DNA of 64,000 nt from CAYVBJ01 sp964449075 (GTDB lineage: Bacteria > Bacteroidota > Rhodothermia > Balneolales > Balneolaceae), in the NCBI GenBank assembly GCA_964449075.1, contig CAYVBJ010000012.1, positions 1 through 64,000 on the forward strand, in the 5' to 3' direction. The position numbers and the translations under genes are program-made. A model generated the notes under the pieces. That model had not been told where the DNA came from and did no database searches. It saw only the letters and a program-made list of their open reading frames with translations. Each line of letters opens with the position of its first letter. The first letter of the stretch is position 1. Positions 1 to 8,820 of this stretch are shown here, piece by piece.

Positions 1-73
1 GGAAGGATTAAAACGCGTGAAAGAACAACTTGGATTGAGTTCATCTCCGGAAACCGCTTCAGAAAAGGAGTAA
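1..73 (+). CDS. C-terminal tail of an unidentified protein (partial)
   Basis: An open frame enters from the left edge and ends at TAA (71-73). It encodes about 23 residues beginning EGLKRVKEQLGL and ending in a polar Ser/Glu/Lys tail. The composition looks like a genuine coding C-terminus, and the frame converges on trkA, which ends 26 bases away. Too little is present to name a family. The alternative frames are less protein-like. Confidence 0.45.
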   Translation, partial: EGLKRVKEQLGLSSSPETASEKE

Positions 74-98
74 GAATTTTGCTCTGACAATTCCAACC

Positions 99-800
99 TC
101 AATTTGTTTCCATCATTTTGTCCATATTATCTTCACTTCCCACCAATAAAAAATGATCTCCTTTTTTAACCCTGGTAGTTCCGGTCACAATCCCCAATAC
201 CTCATAAATTTTTTCATCAGCGTCACTTTTTTCATTTGATTTCAGCCTTTTGATGGTTATAACATTCAGTTGGTACCGTTCACGAATTTTTAGCTCTTCG
301 AGCGTATAACCAATCATCGATTCGGGTACTTCGGTTTCAAAAATTGACAATTCGTCGCTTATGTCATATATATCCGAAACTCCTCTCCTCATCAATGAAA
401 TTCCCATCCGTTCACCGACCTGGCGTTCCGGGTGGATAACATCCGTAATACCTATTTTTTTAAGGATTTGTTCCTGGATATAACTTTCTGCCCGGCCATA
501 AACCTCTTTTACACCTGAACCCAGCAAGTGCATAGCAATTAGAGCGACCGGTTCAAATGCCTCACCGATTGAAATAATTGCGACATCCACTTCCGATATG
601 CCATGACTTTCAAGAAGCTCTGTATCTGTTGCATCAAAACAGATCGCGTCTGTAACAAACTCTTTTATCTGGTTAATGTGATCCATGTTATTGTCGATGG
701 CAATCACATAGGCACCCTCTTCAGACAATTTTTTGGCTAAAGCGCTGCCAAAAGCACCAATTCCAATAATCGCAAATTGAAGATCCTTTCTTTTTTCCAT
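99..800 (-). CDS. trkA: TrkA/KtrA-type regulatory subunit of K+ uptake (RCK protein)
   Basis: Cytoplasmic RCK protein that binds nucleotides and gates the membrane K+ channel subunit. The 233-residue protein has one RCK_N Rossmann domain, with the dinucleotide motif GxGxxG at G13-G18 and an acidic residue at D36 at the end of the second strand. A TrkA_C domain follows from about residue 140 to the end. A single RCK_N/TrkA_C unit matches the KtrA size rather than the tandem E. coli TrkA. The gene starts 21 bases after the end of the upstream trkH gene on the same strand, so the two are almost certainly co-transcribed and their products form one transporter. Family assignment is secure; whether it should be called trkA or ktrA is a naming choice. 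Confidence 0.93.
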   Translation of the reverse strand: MEKRKDLQFAIIGIGAFGSALAKKLSEEGAYVIAIDNNMDHINQIKEFVTDAICFDATDTELLESHGISEVDVAIISIGEAFEPVALIAMHLLGSGVKEVYGRAESYIQEQILKKIGITDVIHPERQVGERMGISLMRRGVSDIYDISDELSIFETEVPESMIGYTLEELKIRERYQLNVITIKRLKSNEKSDADEKIYEVLGIVTGTTRVKKGDHFLLVGSEDNMDKMMETN

Positions 801-821
801 CTTTTTTTCCTGATTTTTTGG

Positions 822-2654
822 TTAAGATACCATGATTGATTCTTCGGGATATTTGTATTTGTGTGTATCTATTTTTTTTGCAAATGCAATCATAAACGTT
901 AAAATTCCTACTCTTCCCAGGAACATGGAAACAACAATTATAAATTTTCCCGGAGAGGTCAGGTCACTGGTGATACCTCGTGAAAGCCCAACGGTTGCAA
1001 ATGCAGATACTTCTTCAAAAAGAAGATCTGTAAAGCTATGGCTTTCAACAAGGCTCAGTAAAATAGTACTCACACTAATGCAGAAAGATGCGAGCAGTGC
1101 CACGGTCATAGCACGGAAAATAACTGAATTTGGCACCGTTCGATTGAATACTTCCATTCGGTTGTAGCCGCGAATGGTCATTACCACAGAGCGCATCACA
1201 ACCGCAAACGTAGTGGTCTTTATACCACCCGCCGTGGATGCGGGTGACCCGCCAATAAACATAAGTACAAGTATGATGAGTGTTGCAGACATCCCGATAG
1301 CCCCGGTCTCTATCGTGTTGAAACCTGCTGTTCGGGTGGTTATACTTTGAAAAAGAGAAATAAGCACTTTATTTCCCAACGAATAGCCTGAAAGAGTTTG
1401 ATTCCACTCCATTGCAAGAATCAACAAAGCGCCAATAACGATCAGGACAACCGTACTGAGTAAAACTGTACGTGTATGAATAGTGAGTCGCCTTCGCCAT
1501 TTTGAACGAGCTGTTTTAAGACGAATTATTTCCCAAATTGTAGTAAACCCGAGGCCTCCTAATACAATTAAAATCATTGTAGTGAAGTTGACTCCGAGAT
1601 TAGTTGCATTTTCTGCATTTGCAAAACTGTTTGTAAAAAGAGAAAAACCTGCATTGCAAAATGCAGAAACAGCATGGAATATGGAGAAAAGTATTTTTTG
1701 TTCATGACTCGAAAAGCTTATATCCCAGCTAAGGTAGAATGCAACTGCGCCGATTGCTTCAACAAGAAGTGTAAATCCTACAATCATCTTCAGCGTGGAA
1801 ATCAGAAGCACTGAATTTTTTTCACCCACCATTCCTTTCAGCGTATTCATCTGTCCGAGTCCCAGCCCCCCGTGAAGATAGAGAAACAGGAATGTTGCAA
1901 ATGTGACAATACCTATTCCGCCGAGCTGGATAAGAGACAGAATCACAAGCTCTCCGAAAAGTGTAAAGTGGGTTGCAGTATCAACCACAATGAGGCCCGT
2001 AACACATACAGCGCTTGTTGAAGTAAACAGGGCATCGATAAAACTAAGCCCCTCACCGTCTTGTGTTGCCTCGGGCAGCATCAGCAGAACTGTTCCTGAT
2101 GCAATAAGCGATAGAAAACTGTAAACCAGGAAACGGGCAGAATTTTTCTGTTTTTCAAGGAGTTCAGGCAGGTACTGTAAAAATTTAATCGCCACGATCA
2201 GCAGCAGGTACCCCTTTAAAAACCGCAACAGCACCCTTTCGGTACTCCCGATATCAAAAAAAAGAAAATCAGTGATACCGGACAGAATTAAAATTGAGAA
2301 TAACGTTAATATCCCCTCAGGCCATCGTTTTTTGATAAATGTGATTCGGTTAGATGTTAAAAACAGACGAAGCAAGAAACTTGCAACGAACCCAAAAAGA
2401 ATGGCAGTCTCAATCTGGCGATTGAGATGAATCAGCTCCGGGGTCATCTCAAAACCGATCGGAATCAGAATGCTGGCAACGACCAACAAGCTGAGCAAAA
2501 TTGTTAAAGCCCGAAAATAGGAGTGAGTGGCTTTATCAATTTCATAGATCTCATCCTGAAGATAATGAAACCCCAGTTTTGCCCTCTCTTTAAACGCAAT
2601 CCACTTTCTAAGCAGTTGAATCCAGCGTTGCCGCCAGTTAGAATCGAAATTCAT
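822..2654 (-). CDS. trkH: TrkH/KtrB-type K+ uptake membrane subunit with N-terminal membrane extension
   Basis: Inner-membrane K+ translocating subunit. All four pore-loop filter segments of the superfamily are visible: CVTG at 217-220, CNAG at 333-336, TAGF at 442-445, and a fourth loop reading FATVGLSRG near residue 560. The protein is 610 residues, longer than the usual 440-490, because about 170 residues with roughly four hydrophobic segments precede the core. The basic-aromatic stretch at residues 1-30 is cytoplasmic in character. trkA follows after 21 bases, giving a complete Trk/Ktr system. The 5' end is divergent from the osmolyte-hydrolase gene at 2850, across about 195 bases that must hold both promoters. 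K+ uptake is a first response to hyperosmotic stress, which suits a halotolerant host. Confidence 0.93.
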   Translation of the reverse strand: MNFDSNWRQRWIQLLRKWIAFKERAKLGFHYLQDEIYEIDKATHSYFRALTILLSLLVVASILIPIGFEMTPELIHLNRQIETAILFGFVASFLLRLFLTSNRITFIKKRWPEGILTLFSILILSGITDFLFFDIGSTERVLLRFLKGYLLLIVAIKFLQYLPELLEKQKNSARFLVYSFLSLIASGTVLLMLPEATQDGEGLSFIDALFTSTSAVCVTGLIVVDTATHFTLFGELVILSLIQLGGIGIVTFATFLFLYLHGGLGLGQMNTLKGMVGEKNSVLLISTLKMIVGFTLLVEAIGAVAFYLSWDISFSSHEQKILFSIFHAVSAFCNAGFSLFTNSFANAENATNLGVNFTTMILIVLGGLGFTTIWEIIRLKTARSKWRRRLTIHTRTVLLSTVVLIVIGALLILAMEWNQTLSGYSLGNKVLISLFQSITTRTAGFNTIETGAIGMSATLIILVLMFIGGSPASTAGGIKTTTFAVVMRSVVMTIRGYNRMEVFNRTVPNSVIFRAMTVALLASFCISVSTILLSLVESHSFTDLLFEEVSAFATVGLSRGITSDLTSPGKFIIVVSMFLGRVGILTFMIAFAKKIDTHKYKYPEESIMVS

Positions 2655-2849
2655 TTTCTAAATTTTAATATACCGGGATACTTTCCAGGTAATTGACTGA
2701 TAAATTAACATGAATACATAAGATGTAAGTTATCTATTTTTTGCATTTACGATTAAAATTGATTTAAACAAAATGGAAAGCCTATTTTTTCATAATATTG
2801 AGACAAATAAATCATACTCATAATTCATTTGTAAATAACAAAAAACAGT

Positions 2850-4193
2850 ATGCCATCTGCGAAAGAGAAAGAATTTCAAGATTTAATAGAAGCAGCCGAA
2901 AATGTACTAAAAAAAAACTGGACCGGCTCATTTACGAAACCCACTAATTCACTCTATCCGCACCAGTGGTCGTGGGATTCTTGTTTTATCAGTATCGGCT
3001 ATTGTCACTATAACCAGGAGAGGGCAGAAAAGGAACTGGAACGGCTTTTTGATGCGCAATGGGACAATGGCATGATACCGCATATTGTATTTGATAAAAA
3101 CGAACTGAACGGACTCTATTTCCCCGGTCCTGATTTCTGGCAGGTTGATTGTTCACCCGATTCACCTGCAGGTTTAGAATCTTCCGGAATATGCCAGCCG
3201 CCAGTTCATGCAACTGCCGTTCGCCTTATGATGGATCACAGTAAAGACACCAAAAGGGCTCTTGATTATGCGGAAAAAATTTATGATCAACTGGTAAAAT
3301 GGCATAACTATTTATATGATGAACGAGACCCGGAAGATGAAAACCTGGTATACATCCGCCATCCCTGGGAATCGGGCCAGGACAATTCACCTGTTTGGGA
3401 TCCTGTATTAAAAGAGATTAATCCGCCGCCCGGTGAGATCCCGCCTTACGAGCGTAAGGATTTGTCTCACGTTGATGCAGCCGAAAGGCCAACGGACGAA
3501 GAATATGACCGGTATGTGTACCTTGTTGAGCTCTTTCGAAGGCAGAAATATGACGAAAAAAGTATTCGCACCAGTGATTGTCCCTTTCTGGTTCAGGATG
3601 TCCTGTTCAATACAATACTGTGCCAGGCTACACTCGATCTTGCAGAAATTGCAAAACGACTCGGTAAAGATCCAAGGCCCTGGAAAGATCAATCGCAAAA
3701 AACGGCTGAGGCATTAGACCAAAAGTTATGGGATGAAGAAAACGGTTTTTATGTTGATTTTGACATGGTTTCAAATAGTCAGATTCATGAAAGGGTGCTG
3801 GCAGGCTTTCTTCCCCTCTTTGCAGGAATACCGGATCCGTCAAGAGCCGAACGTCTCTTTAACTACCTGAATACACACTGCTTTTGCCGGCTGGACGATA
3901 CCTGTTTTGCCGCACCAACTTTTGACCGCAGCAGCCCTGAATACTCATCCAGTAAATACTGGCGCGGCCCGATCTGGATCAATCTGAACTGGATGTTATG
4001 TATTGGGTTGTCGAAATACGGGTATGATCTTTACGCTGATCGTATTATGGAATCGATTATACAGCTTCCTGCTCAAAACGGGTTTTATGAATATTTTGAC
4101 CCTGATACGGGTAAAGGCTACGGCTCAACTGATTTTTCGTGGACAGCTGCACTTCTGATTGATGTACTATACCAGCGAAAACTTAACGGATAA
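2850..4193 (+). CDS. GH63-type glycosidase, mannosylglycerate/glucosylglycerate hydrolase-like
   Basis: The 447-residue protein has no signal peptide and looks cytosolic. It carries the alpha/alpha-barrel signatures of the MGH1-like GH63 branch: YPHQWSWDSCFI near residue 37, HPWESGQDNSPVWD near 170, and a C-terminal YEYFDPDTGKGYGSTDFSWT segment. Characterised members of this branch hydrolyse the compatible solutes mannosylglycerate or glucosylglycerate to the sugar and glycerate. The Asp in WESGQDNSP and the Glu in YEYFDP are the expected general acid/base positions by analogy; I cannot verify this here. No mannosylglycerate synthase gene is in the window. The gene is divergent from the K+ uptake operon, which supports an osmolyte-turnover role. 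Other alpha-glycosidic substrates cannot be excluded. Confidence 0.75.
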   Translation: MPSAKEKEFQDLIEAAENVLKKNWTGSFTKPTNSLYPHQWSWDSCFISIGYCHYNQERAEKELERLFDAQWDNGMIPHIVFDKNELNGLYFPGPDFWQVDCSPDSPAGLESSGICQPPVHATAVRLMMDHSKDTKRALDYAEKIYDQLVKWHNYLYDERDPEDENLVYIRHPWESGQDNSPVWDPVLKEINPPPGEIPPYERKDLSHVDAAERPTDEEYDRYVYLVELFRRQKYDEKSIRTSDCPFLVQDVLFNTILCQATLDLAEIAKRLGKDPRPWKDQSQKTAEALDQKLWDEENGFYVDFDMVSNSQIHERVLAGFLPLFAGIPDPSRAERLFNYLNTHCFCRLDDTCFAAPTFDRSSPEYSSSKYWRGPIWINLNWMLCIGLSKYGYDLYADRIMESIIQLPAQNGFYEYFDPDTGKGYGSTDFSWTAALLIDVLYQRKLNG

Positions 4194-4356
4194 TTACAGG
4201 ATATGCAGTTGAACAGGTTTTTAAGATATCTGTAAGAATCCTCTGAAAGCCACATCCTGATTGATAAATTACCGGTTTGCGCGTTTGCTTCCATAAGGAT
4301 TCTTGATTAAACTACGTTTCTAAATTAAAGAAGGCCCCGAGCCGTAAAAAAATAGA

Positions 4357-6606
4357 ATGAAAAAGGAACTTATTTTGTCTGATTCAGAAAAAAAATCACC
4401 CAGTGACTCCCAACACTTATTTGAGAATAAATTTGCCTATGTAACACCGGAGGGAGATGTACACCTGAAGTCCACATCCTATTTTGAAGAGAGGAAAATC
4501 GGATCTGTCGATATTGAAAACGTAGAAGAGGAGATTAAACACCTGGAATCCGCGTTTGAAGAATTAAAGACAAAGAGTGATGAATTTATCCGTACATGGA
4601 AGAAAAAAGAGAATGCCGCGATTGATAAGCTAAAAGCATCATTCTCTGATCTCAAAGATGAACTTTTATCGGCTGAAGCTATTGGTGATTTTGAAACCCT
4701 TATCAAAAAAATTGAAATGGCTGCATCCGATTTAGAAAAAAAGTTCAGCAGCCAATTGAAAGAGGAGCATGCAGAAAAAACTACGACTGAGCCTGAACCA
4801 GTTGAAGAAACAGAAGATGAATCTTCAGAACCTGTTGAAAGTGCTGAAAAGCCCCACACTGAAGCAGAGAAAAGTGACGAACCGGATGAAGATGCAGAGG
4901 CCGCTCACGCTGCAGCTGAAGAAAAAGAAGACGGGGAAGATGATAAGAGTGTGGACTCATTTTATGCTTCTCTTGCTGAAAAAGCTGAAAATATCAGTGA
5001 AATGACAGACTGGCCCTACGTAGGCATGGAATTCGAAAATTTAAAGCTCGAATGGGAAAAAGGGCCTGATCCGAAAGAGGCGGATGTAACCGGTTATAAA
5101 GAGAGAATTGAGAAAGCCCGGGAAGAGTTCGAAAAAAGGAAAAATGCACATTTCGAAGAGCAGAAAAAAATAAGAGAAGAGAATCTCGAAAAGAAAAAAA
5201 ATCTGCTTCAGCAGCTTGAAGAAATTGTTGAGAAAGAGAAATGGACCGCAGAAAATGAAGTGAGAAAAATATCAAGGCGCTGGGACAAGATAAAGCCGGT
5301 GCCAAAAAATGAAATTGAACAGCTGAATGAGAGATTTCAAAAGCTTCAAAAGATATTCAAGGAGCATAAAGTAGATCGCCTGGTCCAGAAGAAACAACAG
5401 GAACAGGATAACCTGATGGGGAAACTGGTAATCCTGGAAAAAATGGAAAAATTCCTGGAAGATCTTGGAGATGATGAAAACTGGAAAGAGGCTGAAAAAG
5501 AGTTTGAAGAGCTGTCTAAGCAGTGGAGAAAAATTGGACGTGTGCCTATTGAGAAAAACCAGGAGATGTGGGACAAGTACCATGACGTGCAGGAGAAGTT
5601 TCATGCAAAACGGTTTAAAAGTGATAAAAAATACCGAAAACAGATTGAGAAATTTCTTCAGAAAAAGAAAAAGTTAATTGATGAGGCTGAGGCGCTGGTG
5701 GATGCCGATGACCTTGCAGATGCTGCCCGCAGGGTAAATAAACTGCATCGGAACTGGAAAAAAACAGGGAATCTGCCTCAAAAAGAAGAGAATGAATTGT
5801 GGGATCGCTTTAAAGCAGCTACCGATGCTTTTAATGAGAAGAAAGCTGAAAATGCAGACCTGATACGTGAGCAGGAAAATGAAAACCTTGAAAAGAAATA
5901 TGAGCTGATCAAGGAGGCTGAAGAACTGAAGGAGTCGGATGATTTTGAGGGAACACACCAAAAACTTCAGAACCTGATGAAGCAGTGGAAAGAGGTTGGT
6001 CCTGTGCCGAAAAGAAAATCCGGCAAGATCTGGAAAAAGTTTAAAGGTGCGATGGATCATTTTTATGACCGGCGCCGGGATCATTTTAAGGAGGTTAAAG
6101 AGAAGAGAAAAGACAACCTGGACGAGAAAAAAGAGATTCTTGAACAGCTTGGCAAGCTCACGACACACGAAGATCCGATTGCAGCGGTAGAAGAGGCAAA
6201 ACCTCTGCAGGAGGAGTTTAAAAAGGCGGGATATGTCCCCATTAAATACAAAAATAAAATGTGGAAAGACTACCGGGAAATCTGTGATGTGATTTATGAC
6301 CGGTTCCGTGCTGCAAAATCGGCCGCGAAGATTGTTGGCCGCGAACATGTAAATGAGTTTACGGCAGATGATCTGGCCGACATACAGAAGAAACAGAGAA
6401 AAGCTGACAGCCTGAAACAGGAAATATCTACCCTTACCAGGGACCTCATTCAAATGAAAGAATCACTCAGTTATTTTAAACCCCAAAAAGGCAGTACCAT
6501 GCTTGATGAGGTGAAAGAGAAAATTGATAAAGCTGAGCAATCTCTTTCGGAAAAAGAGGGTGATTTGGATCAACTTGAGGCCGAGATCGATAAACTCAAA
6601 AAATAG
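4357..6606 (+). CDS. DUF349-repeat coiled-coil protein
   Basis: A 749-residue, extremely Glu/Lys-rich protein with no signal peptide. After an acidic low-complexity region (about residues 130-195) it contains six tandem units of about 75 residues, each with a Trp-centred helix followed by a Pro turn and an aromatic helix. Representative cores are KQWRKIGRVP, RNWKKTGNLP, KQWKEVGPVP and FKKAGYVPI, followed by W-x2-F/Y. This is the DUF349 pattern. The C-terminal 80 residues form another predicted coiled coil. The molecular function of DUF349 proteins in this lineage is not established; they are common in Bacteroidota. The gene stands alone between an osmolyte hydrolase and a metallo-hydrolase. 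Long antisense ORFs here are by-products of its biased codon composition. Confidence 0.85.
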   Translation: MKKELILSDSEKKSPSDSQHLFENKFAYVTPEGDVHLKSTSYFEERKIGSVDIENVEEEIKHLESAFEELKTKSDEFIRTWKKKENAAIDKLKASFSDLKDELLSAEAIGDFETLIKKIEMAASDLEKKFSSQLKEEHAEKTTTEPEPVEETEDESSEPVESAEKPHTEAEKSDEPDEDAEAAHAAAEEKEDGEDDKSVDSFYASLAEKAENISEMTDWPYVGMEFENLKLEWEKGPDPKEADVTGYKERIEKAREEFEKRKNAHFEEQKKIREENLEKKKNLLQQLEEIVEKEKWTAENEVRKISRRWDKIKPVPKNEIEQLNERFQKLQKIFKEHKVDRLVQKKQQEQDNLMGKLVILEKMEKFLEDLGDDENWKEAEKEFEELSKQWRKIGRVPIEKNQEMWDKYHDVQEKFHAKRFKSDKKYRKQIEKFLQKKKKLIDEAEALVDADDLADAARRVNKLHRNWKKTGNLPQKEENELWDRFKAATDAFNEKKAENADLIREQENENLEKKYELIKEAEELKESDDFEGTHQKLQNLMKQWKEVGPVPKRKSGKIWKKFKGAMDHFYDRRRDHFKEVKEKRKDNLDEKKEILEQLGKLTTHEDPIAAVEEAKPLQEEFKKAGYVPIKYKNKMWKDYREICDVIYDRFRAAKSAAKIVGREHVNEFTADDLADIQKKQRKADSLKQEISTLTRDLIQMKESLSYFKPQKGSTMLDEVKEKIDKAEQSLSEKEGDLDQLEAEIDKLKK

Positions 6607-6714
6607 AAATTCCGGTCAGCTCTGTTGGAAATTGTTAATTGCAGAAACAGGCCATTCGTTTGTATACTATTTTTTATTACCCGGTATTAACCCCCTGAGT
6701 AAATAATCTGGATT

Positions 6715-7971
6715 GTGGTTCAAACTTTAAAAAACAAATCTGTAATTATACTGGCAGACCATCGTTATGGCGCCTACCTGATGGAGGAGTTGTCTGACAC
6801 CGGCAACCAGTTTATTATTGCGCCTGATTGTACCCTCACTATAAAAAAAGTTGAGGCTCATAAACCCTCAGCAATCATTGTAGATTTTTCCAACCCGGAG
6901 TTCTCTCTCGAAAAGCTTCAGGCTCTGCTTGCACGTGAACCGTCGATTCGTGATTCCCGCATTTTATTGATTCATGATAACGGCACAAAGCTTGCTTCAG
7001 AAGATTTTTCAGATTTCATACACCTGGATTTTTTTCAAAAGGATGACGGCCTGATTAAGAATCTCACTCATACATTTAAAAAAGAGACTGAACCGGCTGT
7101 GAAAGTTAAATTCTGGGGTGTCAGAGGTTCCACGCCCACGGCTAATCCCGAGAATATACGCTATGGCGGGAACACTACCTGTGTATCTGTATCCGCTCCT
7201 TTTTTGGATGAATACATTATCCTGGACAGTGGTACTGGTATCAGGAACCTGGGAAATTATCTTGAAAATGAAATTAGCTATCCCGTGAAAGGGCGTATTT
7301 TTATCACACATCCGCACTGGGATCATATCCAGGGATTTCCCTTTTTTAAACCGTTCTACCGGAGAGAAAATATATTTGTTGTTCATATGCCGGAACAATA
7401 CAGAGGCGGTGCCAAAGAGATTTTAGCCGGGCATCTTACCAAAACATTCTTTCCGGTTACTCTCGACATGATAGCTGCCGATATTGATTACGTAACCCAT
7501 GAAAATCCTTCAGAGGAGTTTGGAAACTATACCGTCGATTTTCTGCTTGCGAATCATCCAACGAAAACAGCTATTTATAAAATAAAGATAGATGATTACA
7601 GTATTGTGTTTTCACCGGATAATGAATTGCCTCTCGAAACCACACCGGTCCGGTTCACCAAAAAGTTTGAAGAGTTTATCTCCGGTTGCGATCTTTTAAT
7701 TCATGATGCACAATTTTGTCTGAATAACTATCACTCAAAAATGAACTGGGGCCATTCAGCATGGGAAAGAGTAGTCGAAATTGCAAAAGGCAGCGGTGTA
7801 AAAAGGCTATATCTAACCCATCATGATCCCGATTCATCAGATGATTACCTGGACGAAATTTCGGCACAAGTAAATCAGTATTTAGAAAACCCCTTCATGG
7901 ATATTAAATTTGTGAAAGAAGGAACCGAGGTGTCACTTCCGGTAAAAGAAAGAGCAGGGATGAAAGGGTGA
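6715..7971 (+). CDS. Degenerate receiver domain fused to metallo-beta-lactamase-fold hydrolase
   Basis: The 418-residue protein starts with GTG at 6715. Residues about 8-125 have the beta-alpha rhythm of a response-regulator receiver, with Asp57 (IIVDFSNP) at the phosphoacceptor position and a Lys near 109, but the usual acidic pair after strand 1 is reduced to LADH. From residue 131 a metallo-beta-lactamase domain begins with KFWGVRGSTPT, followed by DSGTGIRNLG and the metal motif HPHWDH at 199-204. Later metal-site candidates are SPDN, LIHDAQF and WGHS. This resembles the Lactamase_B_2 phosphodiesterase-like branch. The substrate is unknown; cyclic nucleotide or phosphodiester hydrolysis is only a family-level guess. 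The domain order suggests signal-gated hydrolase activity in the cytoplasm. Confidence 0.82.
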   Translation: MVQTLKNKSVIILADHRYGAYLMEELSDTGNQFIIAPDCTLTIKKVEAHKPSAIIVDFSNPEFSLEKLQALLAREPSIRDSRILLIHDNGTKLASEDFSDFIHLDFFQKDDGLIKNLTHTFKKETEPAVKVKFWGVRGSTPTANPENIRYGGNTTCVSVSAPFLDEYIILDSGTGIRNLGNYLENEISYPVKGRIFITHPHWDHIQGFPFFKPFYRRENIFVVHMPEQYRGGAKEILAGHLTKTFFPVTLDMIAADIDYVTHENPSEEFGNYTVDFLLANHPTKTAIYKIKIDDYSIVFSPDNELPLETTPVRFTKKFEEFISGCDLLIHDAQFCLNNYHSKMNWGHSAWERVVEIAKGSGVKRLYLTHHDPDSSDDYLDEISAQVNQYLENPFMDIKFVKEGTEVSLPVKERAGMKG

Positions 7972-8040
7972 GTTGGCGAGGTCATGGATCCAAAGGAACG
8001 TTGTTTAAATAAATGGATTACAAAACGCCCTGATACGTTG

Positions 8041-8160
8041 GAACACACCCCTGTCTAACCTTAACCACCTGTCGGTGTTAAGGTTAGCCTTCCCCTCTCG
8101 AGAGGGGAAATGTTAGGCACAACGCCCAAAGGGTGTTTGGGCCGAACGAGGGGTGTGTTC
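8041..8160. repeat. 120-bp nested palindromic intergenic element
   Basis: The ends are a perfect 12-bp inverted repeat, GAACACACCCCT at 8041-8052 and its complement at 8149-8160. Inside lie three further perfect hairpins: an 11-bp stem at 8055-8065/8077-8087, a 20-bp self-complementary palindrome at 8090-8109 (TTCCCCTCTCGAGAGGGGAA) and a 7-bp stem at 8124-8130/8136-8142. The element is non-coding, lies between two genes, and has the layout of a MITE or dispersed palindromic repeat. Copy number elsewhere in the genome is unknown. It could also act as a bidirectional terminator between the convergent genes ending at 7971 and 8205. Confidence 0.75.
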
Positions 8161-8204
8161 GCAGGCATGTCAATGTATCCCTTTACTTCAAACACCGCGC
8201 TTTC

Positions 8205-8666
8205 TCAAAAGAAATACCTTGCGCCAATCCCGCCGTTCACATCCAGGTCCGTATCAGGTAAAAGGTTTAATATGGGCGCGATTTCAAAAAAGAATCCAAT
8301 CCTGCTCCCTTCCATCAGATATTGCAGGCCAGCCGGTATTCTCGCGCCAAACTTACTGTTGCTTGTAACACGGATTCTCGCACCAATGCCATAATAGAAA
8401 GCAAGGCTTCCCTCCTCCACCTCGAGCCAGTTGTGCAACAGGTAATCACCGTGAATATGGAGGGAGCCGTCGTCGCTGAATGACCAGGCTAATCCTGCAT
8501 CAATAGCGGTTTTGTTATTTCTCCACATTTTGAAACTCAAACCGGTGGGTTCACCGATCATCAGGCCGGCTTCCATGTCACTGAATCGTTCCTGGGCATG
8601 TGCCTGCGGTACGGTGATTATTAAAACGGACAATAAAAACAGGGCAGAAAGTATAAATCGAGTCAT
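8205..8666 (-). CDS. Small exported beta-barrel-like outer-membrane protein
   Basis: The 153-residue protein begins with a clear Sec signal peptide (hydrophobic residues 5-20, cleavage near AHA-Q). The rest alternates polar and hydrophobic residues with many Gly and aromatic residues, for example YYGIGARIRVTS and LDVNGGIGARYFF. It ends in a terminal Phe, as outer-membrane barrels often do. Its size allows roughly eight strands. I do not recognise a named family or ligand. It is a single-gene unit between the palindromic element and a glycosyltransferase pair. A 13-nt perfect dyad (8676-8688) lies about 10 bases upstream of its start. Confidence 0.65.
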   Translation of the reverse strand: MTRFILSALFLLSVLIITVPQAHAQERFSDMEAGLMIGEPTGLSFKMWRNNKTAIDAGLAWSFSDDGSLHIHGDYLLHNWLEVEEGSLAFYYGIGARIRVTSNSKFGARIPAGLQYLMEGSRIGFFFEIAPILNLLPDTDLDVNGGIGARYFF

Positions 8667-8820
8667 ATTTTTATAGAAGTATTACTTCCGGTAACTTTTT
8701 TTAGCTGATTATTTATTTAACTTGTGAAGATATTAAAAAACCAATGATCTGTCTTCCAATTTAATGGATTATTGATGAAGTTGTTCCACTTTTAATAATT
8801 ATAAATCAGCATAAAGTAAG

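Noticed and set aside
4234..4304. Nine-base inverted repeat AAGAATCCT/AGGATTCTT
   Set aside because: The arms are 53 bases apart with no further pairing; likely chance.
5674..6453. Long minus-strand ORF antisense to the DUF349 gene
   Set aside because: The open frame is a by-product of Lys/Glu codon bias in the real gene; its translation is Leu/Phe/Ile-rich low-complexity sequence.
8110..8394. Plus-strand ORF of about 94 codons
   Set aside because: It begins inside the 120-bp palindromic element and runs antisense through the small barrel gene; no protein signature.
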